A DNA stretch of 64,000 bases from Streptomyces cupreus (GTDB lineage: Bacteria; Actinomycetota; Actinomycetes; Streptomycetales; Streptomycetaceae), in the NCBI RefSeq assembly GCF_014257025.1, contig NZ_JACMSF010000012.1, positions 62,001-126,000 on the forward strand, written 5' to 3'. Made by a program: the position numbers and the translations under genes. Of the stretch, positions 1-8,770 are shown in pieces (positions within the stretch are counted from its first letter, which is position 1; each line of letters begins with the position of its first letter). The notes below the pieces were generated by a model that worked only from the letters and a program-made list of their open reading frames with translations, did no database searches and had not been told where the DNA came from.

Positions 1-573
1 GTCGGCGGCCGCGTCTTCGGATCCCTCTTCCACGCACCCGAGCGGCGCCCGGAGTCCACGCACTACGAGACCTGGTTCAAGACGGCGGGCTTCGACGTGT
101 ACCGGCCCGAGTCCGTGTGCGAGGGCGAAGGCGATCTGGTGTGGACGGGCCGCTATGTGCTCGCCGGCACCGGTTTCCGCACCACCCGTGAGGCGCATCG
201 GGAGGTGCAGGAGTTCTTCGGCCACCCGGTGATCAGCCTGACGCTGGTGGACCCGTACTTCTACCACCTCGACACGGCGCTGTTCGTCCTCGACGACAAC
301 AACATCGCCTACTACCCGGAGGCGTTCTCGCCGGGCAGCCGTGAGGTGCTCGCGCGGCTGTACCCGGACGCGGTGCTCGCCACCCGCGACGACGCGTCCG
401 CGTTCGGCCTGAACTCCGTGTCCGACGGCCGTCATGTCTTCATCGCGCCGCAGGCCGAGGCCCTGGCCGCCCGGCTGGACGCCCGCGGCTATGTCCCCGT
501 CCCCGTCGACCTGTCGGAGTTCCGCAAGGCCGGCGGTGGCATCAAGTGCTGCACCCAGGAGATCCGCTCATGA
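1..573 (+). CDS. Dimethylarginine dimethylaminohydrolase-like protein (5' end missing)
   Basis: The reading frame is open from the first base, so the N-terminus lies outside the window; about 190 C-terminal residues remain. The family (DDAH, amidinotransferase fold) hydrolyses methylated arginine to citrulline and a methylamine through a Cys-His pair. Visible are the GEGDLV segment near fragment residue 44, the His in YFYHLDTAL (about residue 89) that fits the catalytic His, and the C-terminal GGGIKCCTQEIRS, whose Cys fits the nucleophile. The stop overlaps the next start (ATGA), so it is translationally coupled to ornithine aminotransferase and probably serves arginine/ornithine catabolism. 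Substrate choice between methylarginine and arginine is not settled by sequence. Confidence 0.85.
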   Translation, partial: VGGRVFGSLFHAPERRPESTHYETWFKTAGFDVYRPESVCEGEGDLVWTGRYVLAGTGFRTTREAHREVQEFFGHPVISLTLVDPYFYHLDTALFVLDDNNIAYYPEAFSPGSREVLARLYPDAVLATRDDASAFGLNSVSDGRHVFIAPQAEALAARLDARGYVPVPVDLSEFRKAGGGIKCCTQEIRS

Positions 574-1787
574 CCGCTCCCGCGCAGACCCGTTCGTCCA
601 CCGATCTGATCCGCGCCGAGGAACCGGTCCTGGCGCACAACTACCACCCGCTGCCCGTGGTCGTGGCCCGCGCCGAGGGCACCTGGGTGGAGGACGTGGA
701 GGGCCGCCGCTACCTCGACATGCTGGCGGGCTACTCGGCACTGAACTTCGGCCACCGCCATCCGGCGCTGATCGAGGCGGCACACGCCCAGCTCGACCGG
801 CTGACCCTCACGTCCCGGGCCTTCCACAACGACAGGCTCGCCGAGTTCGCCGAGCGGCTGGCTGCGTTGACGGGCCTGGACATGGTGCTGCCGATGAACA
901 CGGGCGCCGAGGCCGTGGAGAGCGGTATCAAGGTGGCCCGCAAGTGGGCGTACGAGGTCAAGGGCGTCCCGGCCGACCAGGCCACCATCGTGGTCGCGGC
1001 GGACAACTTCCACGGCCGTACGACGACGATCGTGTCCTTCTCCACGGACGAGACCGCTCGGCAGGGCTTCGGGCCCTTCACCCCGGGCTTCCGGATCGTG
1101 CCGTACAACGACCTGGCCGCGCTGGAGGAGGCCGTCGACGACACCACGGCGGCGGTGCTCATCGAGCCCATCCAGGGCGAGGCGGGCGTGGTCATCCCGG
1201 ACAACGGCTATCTGGCCGGGGTGCGGGAGCTGACCCGGCGCAAGGGGTGCCTGTTCGTCGCGGACGAGATCCAGTCGGGTCTCGGCCGCACCGGCCGCAC
1301 CCTCGCCGTCGAGCACGAGTCGGTCGTGCCCGACATGCTGCTCCTCGGCAAGGCGCTGGGCGGCGGCATCGTCCCGGTGTCCGCGGTGGTGGCCCGGCGG
1401 GATGTGCTCGGGGTGCTGCGGCCCGGTGAGCACGGCTCGACGTTCGGCGGCAATCCGCTGGCCGCCGCGGTCGGCACGGCGGTGGTGGAGCTGCTGGAGA
1501 CGGGCGAGTTCCAGCGCCGGGCCGTCGAACTCGGCGTGGTCCTGCGGGGCGGTCTGGCGGCGCTGGTCGGCAAGGGAGTCGTCGGCTTCCGGGCGCGTGG
1601 CCTGTGGGCGGGCGTGGACATCGACCCGGCCGTGGGCACCGGGCGGGAGATCGGTGAGCGGCTGATGCGGGAGGGTGTGCTGGTCAAGGACACCCACGGC
1701 TCCACGATCCGCCTCGCACCCCCGCTGACGATCAGCGCCGAGGAGCTGACCGGGGCGCTGGCCTCGCTGGAGAAGGTGCTTGCCTGA
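570..1787 (+). CDS. rocD: Ornithine--oxo-acid aminotransferase
   Basis: A 405-residue class III PLP aminotransferase that transfers the delta-amino group of ornithine to 2-oxoglutarate, giving glutamate semialdehyde (ring-closing to pyrroline-5-carboxylate). It shows the NTGAEAVESGIKVAR segment, the cofactor Asp in VADEIQSGLGRTG, and the Schiff-base Lys in LLLGKALGGG near residue 260. Its length is normal for the family. The ATG at 570 overlaps the upstream stop; an in-frame ATG at 546 lies inside the upstream gene and is less likely. Coupling to the methylarginine hydrolase places both in arginine/ornithine use. Cytoplasmic. Confidence 0.95.
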   Translation: MTAPAQTRSSTDLIRAEEPVLAHNYHPLPVVVARAEGTWVEDVEGRRYLDMLAGYSALNFGHRHPALIEAAHAQLDRLTLTSRAFHNDRLAEFAERLAALTGLDMVLPMNTGAEAVESGIKVARKWAYEVKGVPADQATIVVAADNFHGRTTTIVSFSTDETARQGFGPFTPGFRIVPYNDLAALEEAVDDTTAAVLIEPIQGEAGVVIPDNGYLAGVRELTRRKGCLFVADEIQSGLGRTGRTLAVEHESVVPDMLLLGKALGGGIVPVSAVVARRDVLGVLRPGEHGSTFGGNPLAAAVGTAVVELLETGEFQRRAVELGVVLRGGLAALVGKGVVGFRARGLWAGVDIDPAVGTGREIGERLMREGVLVKDTHGSTIRLAPPLTISAEELTGALASLEKVLA

Positions 1788-1898
1788 GGCTCGCGGTGGC
1801 CGTCACTCCTTCTCGCTGCGAGGGTGAACACTGGGATCAGAGGTGGTAGACCACTGACGTGGACCGCTCTCAGCGACCCCAGGGACGGAGAGGCGGCC

Positions 1899-4346
1899 GT
1901 GGGCACACATGAGGAGCACGCCGCGGAGCGGCATCGGTTCGACGTGGCCGATGCCGCCCCTGTGCTGCTCGACGCCCAGGGCCTGGTGACCTGCTGGACC
2001 AGCGGGGCCCAGCGGCTGTTCGGGTACGGTGCGGCGGACGTGGTGGGCAGGCCGGTCTCGGCCTTGCTGTCGGCCGAGGACGCGGCGCGCGTCCCCGAAC
2101 TGGCCGAACGCTGTCGCCGGGACGGCGGCTGGGCGGGACTGCTGACCGCCCGGCGCGCGGACGGCCGTGAGCTGCGGGTCATGGTGCGGGTCGTCGCCGC
2201 GCCGGAGCCGGACGGTCCGGCGCGCTGGCTGGCGCTGCTGTCGGAGATGGATCAGGCGCCCGGCTGGGACATGAGCCGGACGATGCTGGAGCAGATGGTG
2301 GCCCGCTCGCCCGTCGGCATAGCGATCGTGGACACCGACCTCAGGTTCGTCTGGTCCAACGCCGCACTGGAGGAGTTCGGCGGCGGACCGCCGTACCAGC
2401 GGCTCGGGCGACGGCTCAGGGACATACAGCCCGGTCTGGACGCGGCGAGCGTCGAGACGCAGATGCGGCGCGTGCTGGAGACCGGCGAGCCGGTGATCGG
2501 CTACGAGCATCTGGGCCATGTGCGCTCCGCCCCGCACCGGGAGACGGCGCACATGATGTCGTTCACCCGGCTCGACGACGACCGGGGCCGGGCGATGGGC
2601 GTCTACTACACGGTCGTCGACGTCAGCGAGCGGCACCAGGCCCGCCGTCGGCTCGCCCTGCTGGACCGGGCGGGCCGGCACATCGGCCGCACCCTGGACG
2701 TGGTGCACACCGCCCAGGAGCTGGCCGACGTGGCCGTGCCGGGCTTCGCCGACCTGGTCGGGGTGGACCTGCTGGAGTCGGTGCTGAGCGGCGGGGAGCC
2801 CGCGCCGGGGCCGCTGAGCGACAGCGGGCCGGTGCAGTTGCGCCGGGCGGGCCACCGCTCGGTGGACGAGGACGAGGCCGTCGGCATCGGCTCGGTCGCC
2901 ACCTACCTGGCCGGGTCGCCGCCGATCCGGTGTCTGACCACCGGCAGCTCCTGGCGCGCGGAACAGCTCGATCCGCTCGCCCGGGAGTGGGCGACGGACG
3001 TGCTCGGCCGGGAGGCCACCTTCCGGGAGCTCGGTCTGCACAGCGTGATGATCGTGCCGGTCCGCGCGCGGGGCGTCACCCTGGGGATCACCACGTTCTT
3101 CCGGCGGCGCCGCAAGGAGCCCTTCGACGAGGACGATCTGCGGCTCGCCGAGGATCTGGTGTCGCGGGCCGCGGTCTGCGTGGACAACGCCCGCCGCTAC
3201 ACCCGCGAACGCGACGCGGCCCTGGTCCTGCAGCGCAGTCTGCTGCCCCACCGGCTGTCCGAGCAGGACGCCGTGGAGGTCGCCGCCTGCTACCGGCCCG
3301 CCGACGAGCTGACCGGCCTCGGGGGCGACTGGTACGACGTGGTGCCGCTGTCCGGGGCGCGGGTCGCCCTGGTGGTGGGCGAGGTGCCCGGGCACGGCAT
3401 CGGCGCCGCCGCGGCGATGGGACGGCTGCGTACGGCCGTACGGACGCTCGCCGCACTGGATCTGCGGCCCGAGGAGGTGCTGGCGCATCTCGACGACCTG
3501 GTCGGGCGGTCGGCCCGGGACGACGGTGTGGCGCCGGACGCGGAGGGCGCCGACAGCATGCGGGCGGTGGGGTCCGGGTGTGTGTACGCGGTGTACGACC
3601 CGGTCGACGGGCAGTGCACCCTGGCCGCCGCGGGCCATCCCTCCCCGGCCGTGGTGCTGCCCGACGGCGAGGTCACCTTCGTCGATCTGCCGCAGGGCCC
3701 GCCGCTCGGCATCGGCGGTCCGCCGTTCGAGTCGGTCGAGACGGTGCTGGCCGAGGGCAGCACCCTCGCCCTGTACACGGACGGTCTGCTGGCCCGTGGG
3801 GACTCCCGGGCCGTCGACGCGGACCCCGACCGGCTGCGGCCGGCCCTGGAGCGCCCCGCCCCCTCACTCGCCCTGCGTTCCAGGGCCGTGGTCGACGCGC
3901 TGGTCCCGGCGCGGCCGCACGACGACGTGGTGCTGTTGATGGCCCGCACCCGGTTGCTCGGCGACGACCAGGTCGCGGACTGGGACCTGCCGAGAGACCC
4001 TGCCATGGTCGCCGACGCCCGCAAGAACGCCACCCGCCAGCTGACCGAGTGGGGCCTCGAACCGCTGGCCTTCACCACCGAGCTGGTCGTCAGCGAACTG
4101 GTCACCAACGCCATCCGGCACGCCACAGGACCCATCCGGCTACGGCTGATCAGGGAACGCTCACTGATCTGCGAGGTCCTCGACGGCGGCGCCTCCGCAC
4201 CGCATCTGCGCCACCCCCGCGTCACCGACGAGGGCGGCCGCGGGCTGCTGCTGGTGTCCCAGTTCGCCGAGCGGTGGGGCACCCGTTTCGCCCCCGAGGG
4301 CAAGATCATCTGGGCCGAGCAGTCGCTCACGGAACCGAGGGATTGA
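1899..4346 (+). CDS. PAS-PAS-GAF-PP2C (SpoIIE) phosphatase with C-terminal HATPase domain
   Basis: Start is GTG 1899, preceded by GGAG at 1887-1890; an upstream in-frame ATG at 1824 lacks such a site. About 815 residues. Order: PAS (about 15-110), second PAS (about 130-245), GAF (about 255-430), SpoIIE-type PP2C phosphatase (about 440-680) and an RsbW-like HATPase (about 690-815, N-box ELVTNAIRH). Such proteins sense a signal and act on anti-sigma/anti-anti-sigma partners. The metal motifs GGDWYD, LYTDG and HDDV are present, but the usual VGD-x-x-GHG reads VGEVPGHG, an Asp-to-Glu change at a metal ligand. No membrane segment. The gene next door is a shorter paralogue. Confidence 0.88.
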   Translation: MGTHEEHAAERHRFDVADAAPVLLDAQGLVTCWTSGAQRLFGYGAADVVGRPVSALLSAEDAARVPELAERCRRDGGWAGLLTARRADGRELRVMVRVVAAPEPDGPARWLALLSEMDQAPGWDMSRTMLEQMVARSPVGIAIVDTDLRFVWSNAALEEFGGGPPYQRLGRRLRDIQPGLDAASVETQMRRVLETGEPVIGYEHLGHVRSAPHRETAHMMSFTRLDDDRGRAMGVYYTVVDVSERHQARRRLALLDRAGRHIGRTLDVVHTAQELADVAVPGFADLVGVDLLESVLSGGEPAPGPLSDSGPVQLRRAGHRSVDEDEAVGIGSVATYLAGSPPIRCLTTGSSWRAEQLDPLAREWATDVLGREATFRELGLHSVMIVPVRARGVTLGITTFFRRRRKEPFDEDDLRLAEDLVSRAAVCVDNARRYTRERDAALVLQRSLLPHRLSEQDAVEVAACYRPADELTGLGGDWYDVVPLSGARVALVVGEVPGHGIGAAAAMGRLRTAVRTLAALDLRPEEVLAHLDDLVGRSARDDGVAPDAEGADSMRAVGSGCVYAVYDPVDGQCTLAAAGHPSPAVVLPDGEVTFVDLPQGPPLGIGGPPFESVETVLAEGSTLALYTDGLLARGDSRAVDADPDRLRPALERPAPSLALRSRAVVDALVPARPHDDVVLLMARTRLLGDDQVADWDLPRDPAMVADARKNATRQLTEWGLEPLAFTTELVVSELVTNAIRHATGPIRLRLIRERSLICEVLDGGASAPHLRHPRVTDEGGRGLLLVSQFAERWGTRFAPEGKIIWAEQSLTEPRD

Positions 4347-4415
4347 TCAGCGGACTCATCACATATGCGACATGACATGCCAAACTGGGTTGACCCCGGT
4401 GGTGAGGCGGGAGCC

Positions 4416-5645
4416 ATGAACGACACGGCGATCGACTACGCGGCGGTCTTCCAGGCCCTGCCCGGCATTTTGGCGCTCCTGACGCCCGACCTGGTCTACG
4501 CGGACGTCAACGAGGACTTCCTGCGCGTGACAGGGCGCACACGCGAGCAAGTGGTCGGCCACCACATCTTCGATGCCTTCCCGGAGAATCCTGACAATCC
4601 ATCCGCAAAGGGCATGCGCAACGTGGAGGCCTCGATGCGCCGGGTGCTGGCCACCGGCGAGCGCGACACCATGGCCCTTCAGCGATACGACGTCGAGTAT
4701 CCCGACCGGCCGGGACAGTGGGAGGAGCGCTACTGGAGCCCGGTCAACGCCCCGGTCCTCGGGCCCGACGGAAAGGTGCGACTGCTGGCCCACCGGGTCG
4801 AGGAGGTCACGGAACTGATCCGGGCCCGCGGCGGCCCGAGCGGCACCCGGACCCGGGTGCTGGAGGCCGAGCTGTACACGCGCGCCCGGGAGCTCCAGGA
4901 GCTCAACGACCGGCTCCGCCAGGCCCACGCCCGCGAACGGGAGGTGGCCCTGGCCCTCCAGGAGGCGATGCTGCCCGCCCGCCGGCAGGTCCGCCATCAG
5001 GCCGTCGCCGTGCGCTACCGGCCCGCGGTCGGCGCGCTCAACGTGTGCGGGGACTGGTACGACCTGGTGGACCTGGTCGGCGGCAACCGCCTCGGCGTGT
5101 CCGTCGGCGACGTGGTCGGGCACGGCCTTCCGGCCGCCTGCGTCATGGGCCAGCTGCGCAGCGCCCTCAGCGCCGCCTCGCGCGTCGCCGCGGGGCCCGC
5201 CCAGGCGCTCGACGTCCTCGGCCGGTACGCGCATGTCGTGGACGGCGCCGAATCGGCCACCGCGGTCACCACGTTCGTCGACTTCGACCACCACGCCATC
5301 GCCTACAGCAGCGCGGGCCACCCACCGCCCGCGCTGCTGCATCCCGACGGCCGCGTGGAGTTCCTCGACAAGGCCACCGACCCCCCGCTCGACGCCCGCC
5401 CCGACCCGATCCCGAGACCGCAGGCGGAGACCGGGTTCACCGAGGGCGCCACGCTGGTGCTGTACACCGATGGACTGGTCGAACGGAGATACGAGGACAT
5501 CTACGCCGGTCTCGCCCGGCTCGCCGACTCCCTCGTCGCCCACCGCCACGAAGACCCCGAGACCCTCGCGGACGCGGTCCTGCTGGACCTGCTGCCCTCG
5601 GGCGGCGCCACGGACGACACGGCACTGGTGGTCGTACGGCTCTGA
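4416..5645 (+). CDS. PAS domain SpoIIE-type protein phosphatase
   Basis: Start is ATG 4416 with a GGGAG site just upstream; ATG 4365 in frame has no such site. 409 residues: PAS domain (about 8-130), short coiled-coil linker (about 150-185, rich in ERLQ), PP2C/SpoIIE phosphatase (about 190-409). Metal-binding motifs look intact: CGDWYD, VGDVVGHG, LYTDGLVE and TDDTALVV. Predicted to dephosphorylate an anti-sigma factor antagonist in response to a ligand or redox cue sensed by PAS. No HATPase domain, unlike the upstream paralogue. The 69-bp gap to the upstream stop permits cotranscription. Confidence 0.88.
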   Translation: MNDTAIDYAAVFQALPGILALLTPDLVYADVNEDFLRVTGRTREQVVGHHIFDAFPENPDNPSAKGMRNVEASMRRVLATGERDTMALQRYDVEYPDRPGQWEERYWSPVNAPVLGPDGKVRLLAHRVEEVTELIRARGGPSGTRTRVLEAELYTRARELQELNDRLRQAHAREREVALALQEAMLPARRQVRHQAVAVRYRPAVGALNVCGDWYDLVDLVGGNRLGVSVGDVVGHGLPAACVMGQLRSALSAASRVAAGPAQALDVLGRYAHVVDGAESATAVTTFVDFDHHAIAYSSAGHPPPALLHPDGRVEFLDKATDPPLDARPDPIPRPQAETGFTEGATLVLYTDGLVERRYEDIYAGLARLADSLVAHRHEDPETLADAVLLDLLPSGGATDDTALVVVRL

Positions 5646-5812
5646 CCTGACGTGAGGACCCTGTCAAGGTCGTCGGAAAGGTCTGCGCCACTCGTCCCCG
5701 GCCCGGTTCCGGCCGCCACCGCCGACGCCTACACTGGCACCCCCACAACACGCCGGTTGACCTGCCGGAACACGGCAGTTGAGCCGATCCGCCGGAGTAG
5801 AGGAGCGACTCC

Positions 5813-6538
5813 TTGTTCTACTACCTGCTCAAGTACGTGTTGCTGGGCCCGCTTTTGAGACTCGTCTTCCGCCCCCGCACAGAAGGCCTCGAACACGTTC
5901 CGTCCACCGGAGCGGCCATCGTCGCGGGCAACCACCTCTCCTTCTCGGACCACTTCCTGATGCCCGCGATCCTCAAGCGGCGCATCACCTTCCTGGCCAA
6001 GGCCGAGTACTTCACAGGCCCCGGTCTCAAGGGCCGCCTCACGGCCTTCTTCTTCCGCAGCGCCGGCCAGATTCCGGTCGACCGCTCCGGCAAGGAGGCG
6101 GGCAAGGCCGCGATCCGCGAGGGCCTCGGGGTGCTGCGCAAGGACGAGTTGCTCGGCATCTACCCGGAGGGCACCCGCTCCCACGACGGCCGCCTGTACA
6201 AGGGCAAGGTCGGGGTCGCGGTGATGGCCCTCAAGGCCGGAGTGCCGGTGATTCCCTGCGCGATGATCGGCACCTTCGAGGCCCAGCCGCCGGGCAAGGT
6301 CATCCCCAACATCCACCCCGTGGTCATCCGCTTCGGCAAGCCGCTCGACTTCTCCCGCTACGCCGGAATGGAGAACGAGAAGGCGATCCTGCGCGCCATC
6401 ACCGACGAGATCATGTACGCCATCCTGTCCCTCTCCGAGCAGGAGTACGTGGACGAGTACGCGGCCGTCGTCAAGGCGAAGCAGGCCGAGGCGAGCGGAC
6501 ACAAGGAGCGCAGGTTCCGGAGGATCCCGCTCGGCTGA
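5813..6538 (+). CDS. 1-acyl-sn-glycerol-3-phosphate acyltransferase (PlsC family)
   Basis: 241 residues; start TTG 5813 behind AGGAG at 5801-5805. PlsC/LPLAT enzymes acylate lysophosphatidic acid to phosphatidic acid at the inner membrane face. The catalytic H-x4-D box is NHLSFSD (about residues 40-46) and the phosphate-binding motif is PEGTRS (about 118-123). The N-terminal stretch YYLLKYVLLGPLLRLVF is a likely membrane anchor. Streptomyces carry several paralogues, so the exact acyl acceptor is open. It converges on ureD; a weak hairpin (CCCCT...AGGGG, 6541-6556) lies between. Confidence 0.9.
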   Translation: MFYYLLKYVLLGPLLRLVFRPRTEGLEHVPSTGAAIVAGNHLSFSDHFLMPAILKRRITFLAKAEYFTGPGLKGRLTAFFFRSAGQIPVDRSGKEAGKAAIREGLGVLRKDELLGIYPEGTRSHDGRLYKGKVGVAVMALKAGVPVIPCAMIGTFEAQPPGKVIPNIHPVVIRFGKPLDFSRYAGMENEKAILRAITDEIMYAILSLSEQEYVDEYAAVVKAKQAEASGHKERRFRRIPLG

Positions 6539-6563
6539 GCCCCCTGGAGCAAGGGGAGTCGGG

Positions 6564-7331
6564 CTACCGCCCGGGAGTGAGAGACCCCAGCGCCTCGTCC
6601 AGCAGCCGACGCAGTACACGCGCGTCCGGCGCGACGGCGGTCACGAGTACGGCGGGACCGGGCAGCGGCATCAGTACGGCGCTCTCCCCGAGACACCTCG
6701 CGGTAACCGGCTCACTCCCGAACTCGTGCCGTACGACGACGAGTTGCCCGACAGCGCGATGCCCCGCAAGACCTGCGGGCCCGTCCCAGCCGCCCGGCGA
6801 CCCGGGCCCGCAGGCGAGTTCCTGATCGAGCACGGTCCGCCCGGCGATCCGCACGGTCAGCCGACTGGTGAGCCGCCCCGGCTCCTCCCCCACCCGCCCG
6901 AGCACCTGCTCCTCGCGCAGCACGAGCCGGGCGTTCGCACCGAGGTCGGCCCGTGTGGTGACGTACAGATCGCTGCCGCCGGCGCAGATCAACTGCTCGG
7001 GCAGCCAGCGCAGTTCGCCGCCGTCGGCGACGGTGAGCCGGACGTCGTAGCGGGCGTCGCCCTTGGCCTGCCCCGGGAGGGCGATGGTCGCGGCGGCGGA
7101 TCCGACGTGCAGTCGGGCGCCCTCCGCCACATCGGCCTCGACGGCGAAACGGTCACCGCCCAGGGGCCCGCTCATCGCGCCGACGAGCATGACCCGGGCC
7201 TCGCTCCCGCTCCCCCGGGTGCGCCGCAGCGCCAGCGGCCCGTCGCCCTCCAGCACGGGCAGCGCCGTACCGCCCCTGCCGTCGCCGCGCGCGCCGATCC
7301 GTGCGGTGGCGGCGACGCCGGTCGCGATCAC
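6564..7331 (-). CDS. ureD: Urease accessory protein UreD
   Basis: Last gene of the urease operon. UreD forms the UreD-UreF-UreG complex that loads nickel into apo-urease. About 255 residues, usual length, with [18 protein letters not shown] and QLICAGGSD segments typical of actinobacterial UreD. I prefer the GTG at 7331 because it overlaps the ureG stop as GTGA; a GTG three codons upstream (7340) is also possible and neither has a clear ribosome site. Cytoplasmic. Confidence 0.88.
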   Translation of the reverse strand: MIATGVAATARIGARGDGRGGTALPVLEGDGPLALRRTRGSGSEARVMLVGAMSGPLGGDRFAVEADVAEGARLHVGSAAATIALPGQAKGDARYDVRLTVADGGELRWLPEQLICAGGSDLYVTTRADLGANARLVLREEQVLGRVGEEPGRLTSRLTVRIAGRTVLDQELACGPGSPGGWDGPAGLAGHRAVGQLVVVRHEFGSEPVTARCLGESAVLMPLPGPAVLVTAVAPDARVLRRLLDEALGSLTPGR

Positions 7332-8005
7332 GCCGACCACGCGGCGAGCTGAGCGCGCACCCAGTCGGCGACGTCCCGCACCCCGTCCTCGGCCCGCAAC
7401 GACTGGAACACCACCGGCAGTTCGGCTCGCTGCGCCTTGGCGTCGGCCGCCATCCGGGCGAGGTCGGAGCCGACGTAAGGGGCGAGGTCGGTCTTGTTGA
7501 CGACGAGCAGGTCGGCGGTGGTGACCCCGGGCCCGCCCTTGCGCGGAATGTCATCGCCACCTGCGACGTCGATCACGAAGATCTGCGCGTCGACGAGCCC
7601 CTTGGAGAAGGTGGCGGTGAGATTGTCCCCGCCGGACTCCACGAGGATCAGCTGCAGCGGCCCGACCTCGTCCTCCAGATCCTCCACGGCTTCGAGGTTG
7701 GCGGAGATGTCGTCCCGGATGGCGGTGTGCGGACAGGCGCCCGTCTCGACGGCGGTGATCCGCTCGGGCGGCAACACGGCCTCGCGCAACAGGAACTCGG
7801 CGTCTTCGCGCGTGTAGATGTCATTGGTCACGACGGCGAGGGACAACTCATCGCGCAGGGCCCGGCAGAGCGCGGCAACGGTAGCGGTCTTCCCGGACCC
7901 GACGGGCCCACCGAGCCCGATCCGAAGGGCACGACGAGAGCCGTCGGGGCGACGGGCGTCGGCGCTGACGGCGGAGGGTCCGTCGTGGGAGTGGTCGAGA
8001 TGCAT
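7328..8005 (-). CDS. ureG: Urease accessory GTPase UreG
   Basis: 225 residues. UreG is the GTPase that delivers nickel and drives carbamylation of the urease active-site lysine. Visible: the P-loop GPVGSGKT, the ETGACPH Cys-Pro-His nickel site, the VESGGDNL segment and the guanine-specificity motif NKTDL. A short His/Asp-rich N-terminus (MHLDHSHD) may bind nickel, which matters because ureE is absent. About 90 bp separate it from ureF, a wider gap than elsewhere in the operon. Confidence 0.95.
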   Translation of the reverse strand: MHLDHSHDGPSAVSADARRPDGSRRALRIGLGGPVGSGKTATVAALCRALRDELSLAVVTNDIYTREDAEFLLREAVLPPERITAVETGACPHTAIRDDISANLEAVEDLEDEVGPLQLILVESGGDNLTATFSKGLVDAQIFVIDVAGGDDIPRKGGPGVTTADLLVVNKTDLAPYVGSDLARMAADAKAQRAELPVVFQSLRAEDGVRDVADWVRAQLAAWSA

Positions 8006-8095
8006 ATACGGCTCCAGTTCTGCCGGCCTTGCGCTTTTCAGCCCGTCCGGCGGGTCTTTCGGTCGGGATGGGGAAGGTGCGGCGGGGGCGGAAAC

Positions 8096-8770
8096 TCACG
8101 ACGCGAACAACCGCACAGCCCAAGCCGCATGCACCTCCGCCCCGATCTCCAACAGCGGCGAGGACGAGGCGGGCAGCGCATCGACCCCGTTGTCGACGAC
8201 CTCCCGCGCAGCCTCCACCGCCTGATCCACCACAAGGTCCATCTCGTGCGCCAGCCGAGCCAACACCGCCGTGGCCTCGAACGGATCAAGACTCAACAAC
8301 CGCACGGTCGCGGACGCGGGCCCACTGACGCTCTCGTACACCGCGCAGTACGCGGCATCCACCGGCCCGAGCCCAGCCGCCCGAGCCGCGACCCCCAACA
8401 CCACTGGCTGATGCGCCCCCTTGGGAAACGCCCGAGCCAGCGCATCAAGCTCACCGGACGGCCAGACGGCCCGAGCGGCCCGCAACAACTGCCGCCCCAA
8501 CTTCCGCGCGGCGACCCGCAAGGCGGGCGAAGGCGTCCGCGCATCGGCAGCCGCGTCCAACGACACCGGATCCACCCCGAGCGCGGCCGACGCCGCAAGC
8601 GCCGCGGCCACCCGCCCCGCCGTGTGCAACCGCCCCCGACAGAAGTCCTCCAGACTCCCGGCCCCGGTGACCCGCCCGGCCTTGACAGCCGCCTCGGCCC
8701 CACCGGAGTGCGCATGCCCTCCGGCGGGAAACCGGCCGTCGGCCAGGACGAGAAGCGCTGCCCTGGACAT
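8096..8770 (-). CDS. ureF: Urease accessory protein UreF
   Basis: 224 residues, all-helical UreF family, which with UreD activates urease and gates the UreG GTPase. The N-terminal segment RFPAGGHAHSGG and the FPKGAHQPVVLG region fit the family. The ATG at 8770 overlaps the ureC stop (ATGA), so translation is coupled to the catalytic subunit. Confidence 0.9.
   Translation of the reverse strand: MSRAALLVLADGRFPAGGHAHSGGAEAAVKAGRVTGAGSLEDFCRGRLHTAGRVAAALAASAALGVDPVSLDAAADARTPSPALRVAARKLGRQLLRAARAVWPSGELDALARAFPKGAHQPVVLGVAARAAGLGPVDAAYCAVYESVSGPASATVRLLSLDPFEATAVLARLAHEMDLVVDQAVEAAREVVDNGVDALPASSSPLLEIGAEVHAAWAVRLFAS

Noticed and set aside
1841..1856. GTGGT-ag-ACCAC near the PAS phosphatase start as a DasR (dre) site
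   Set aside because: The dre consensus needs a 4-bp centre between TGGT and ACCA; here it is 2 bp. It may be a short hairpin only.
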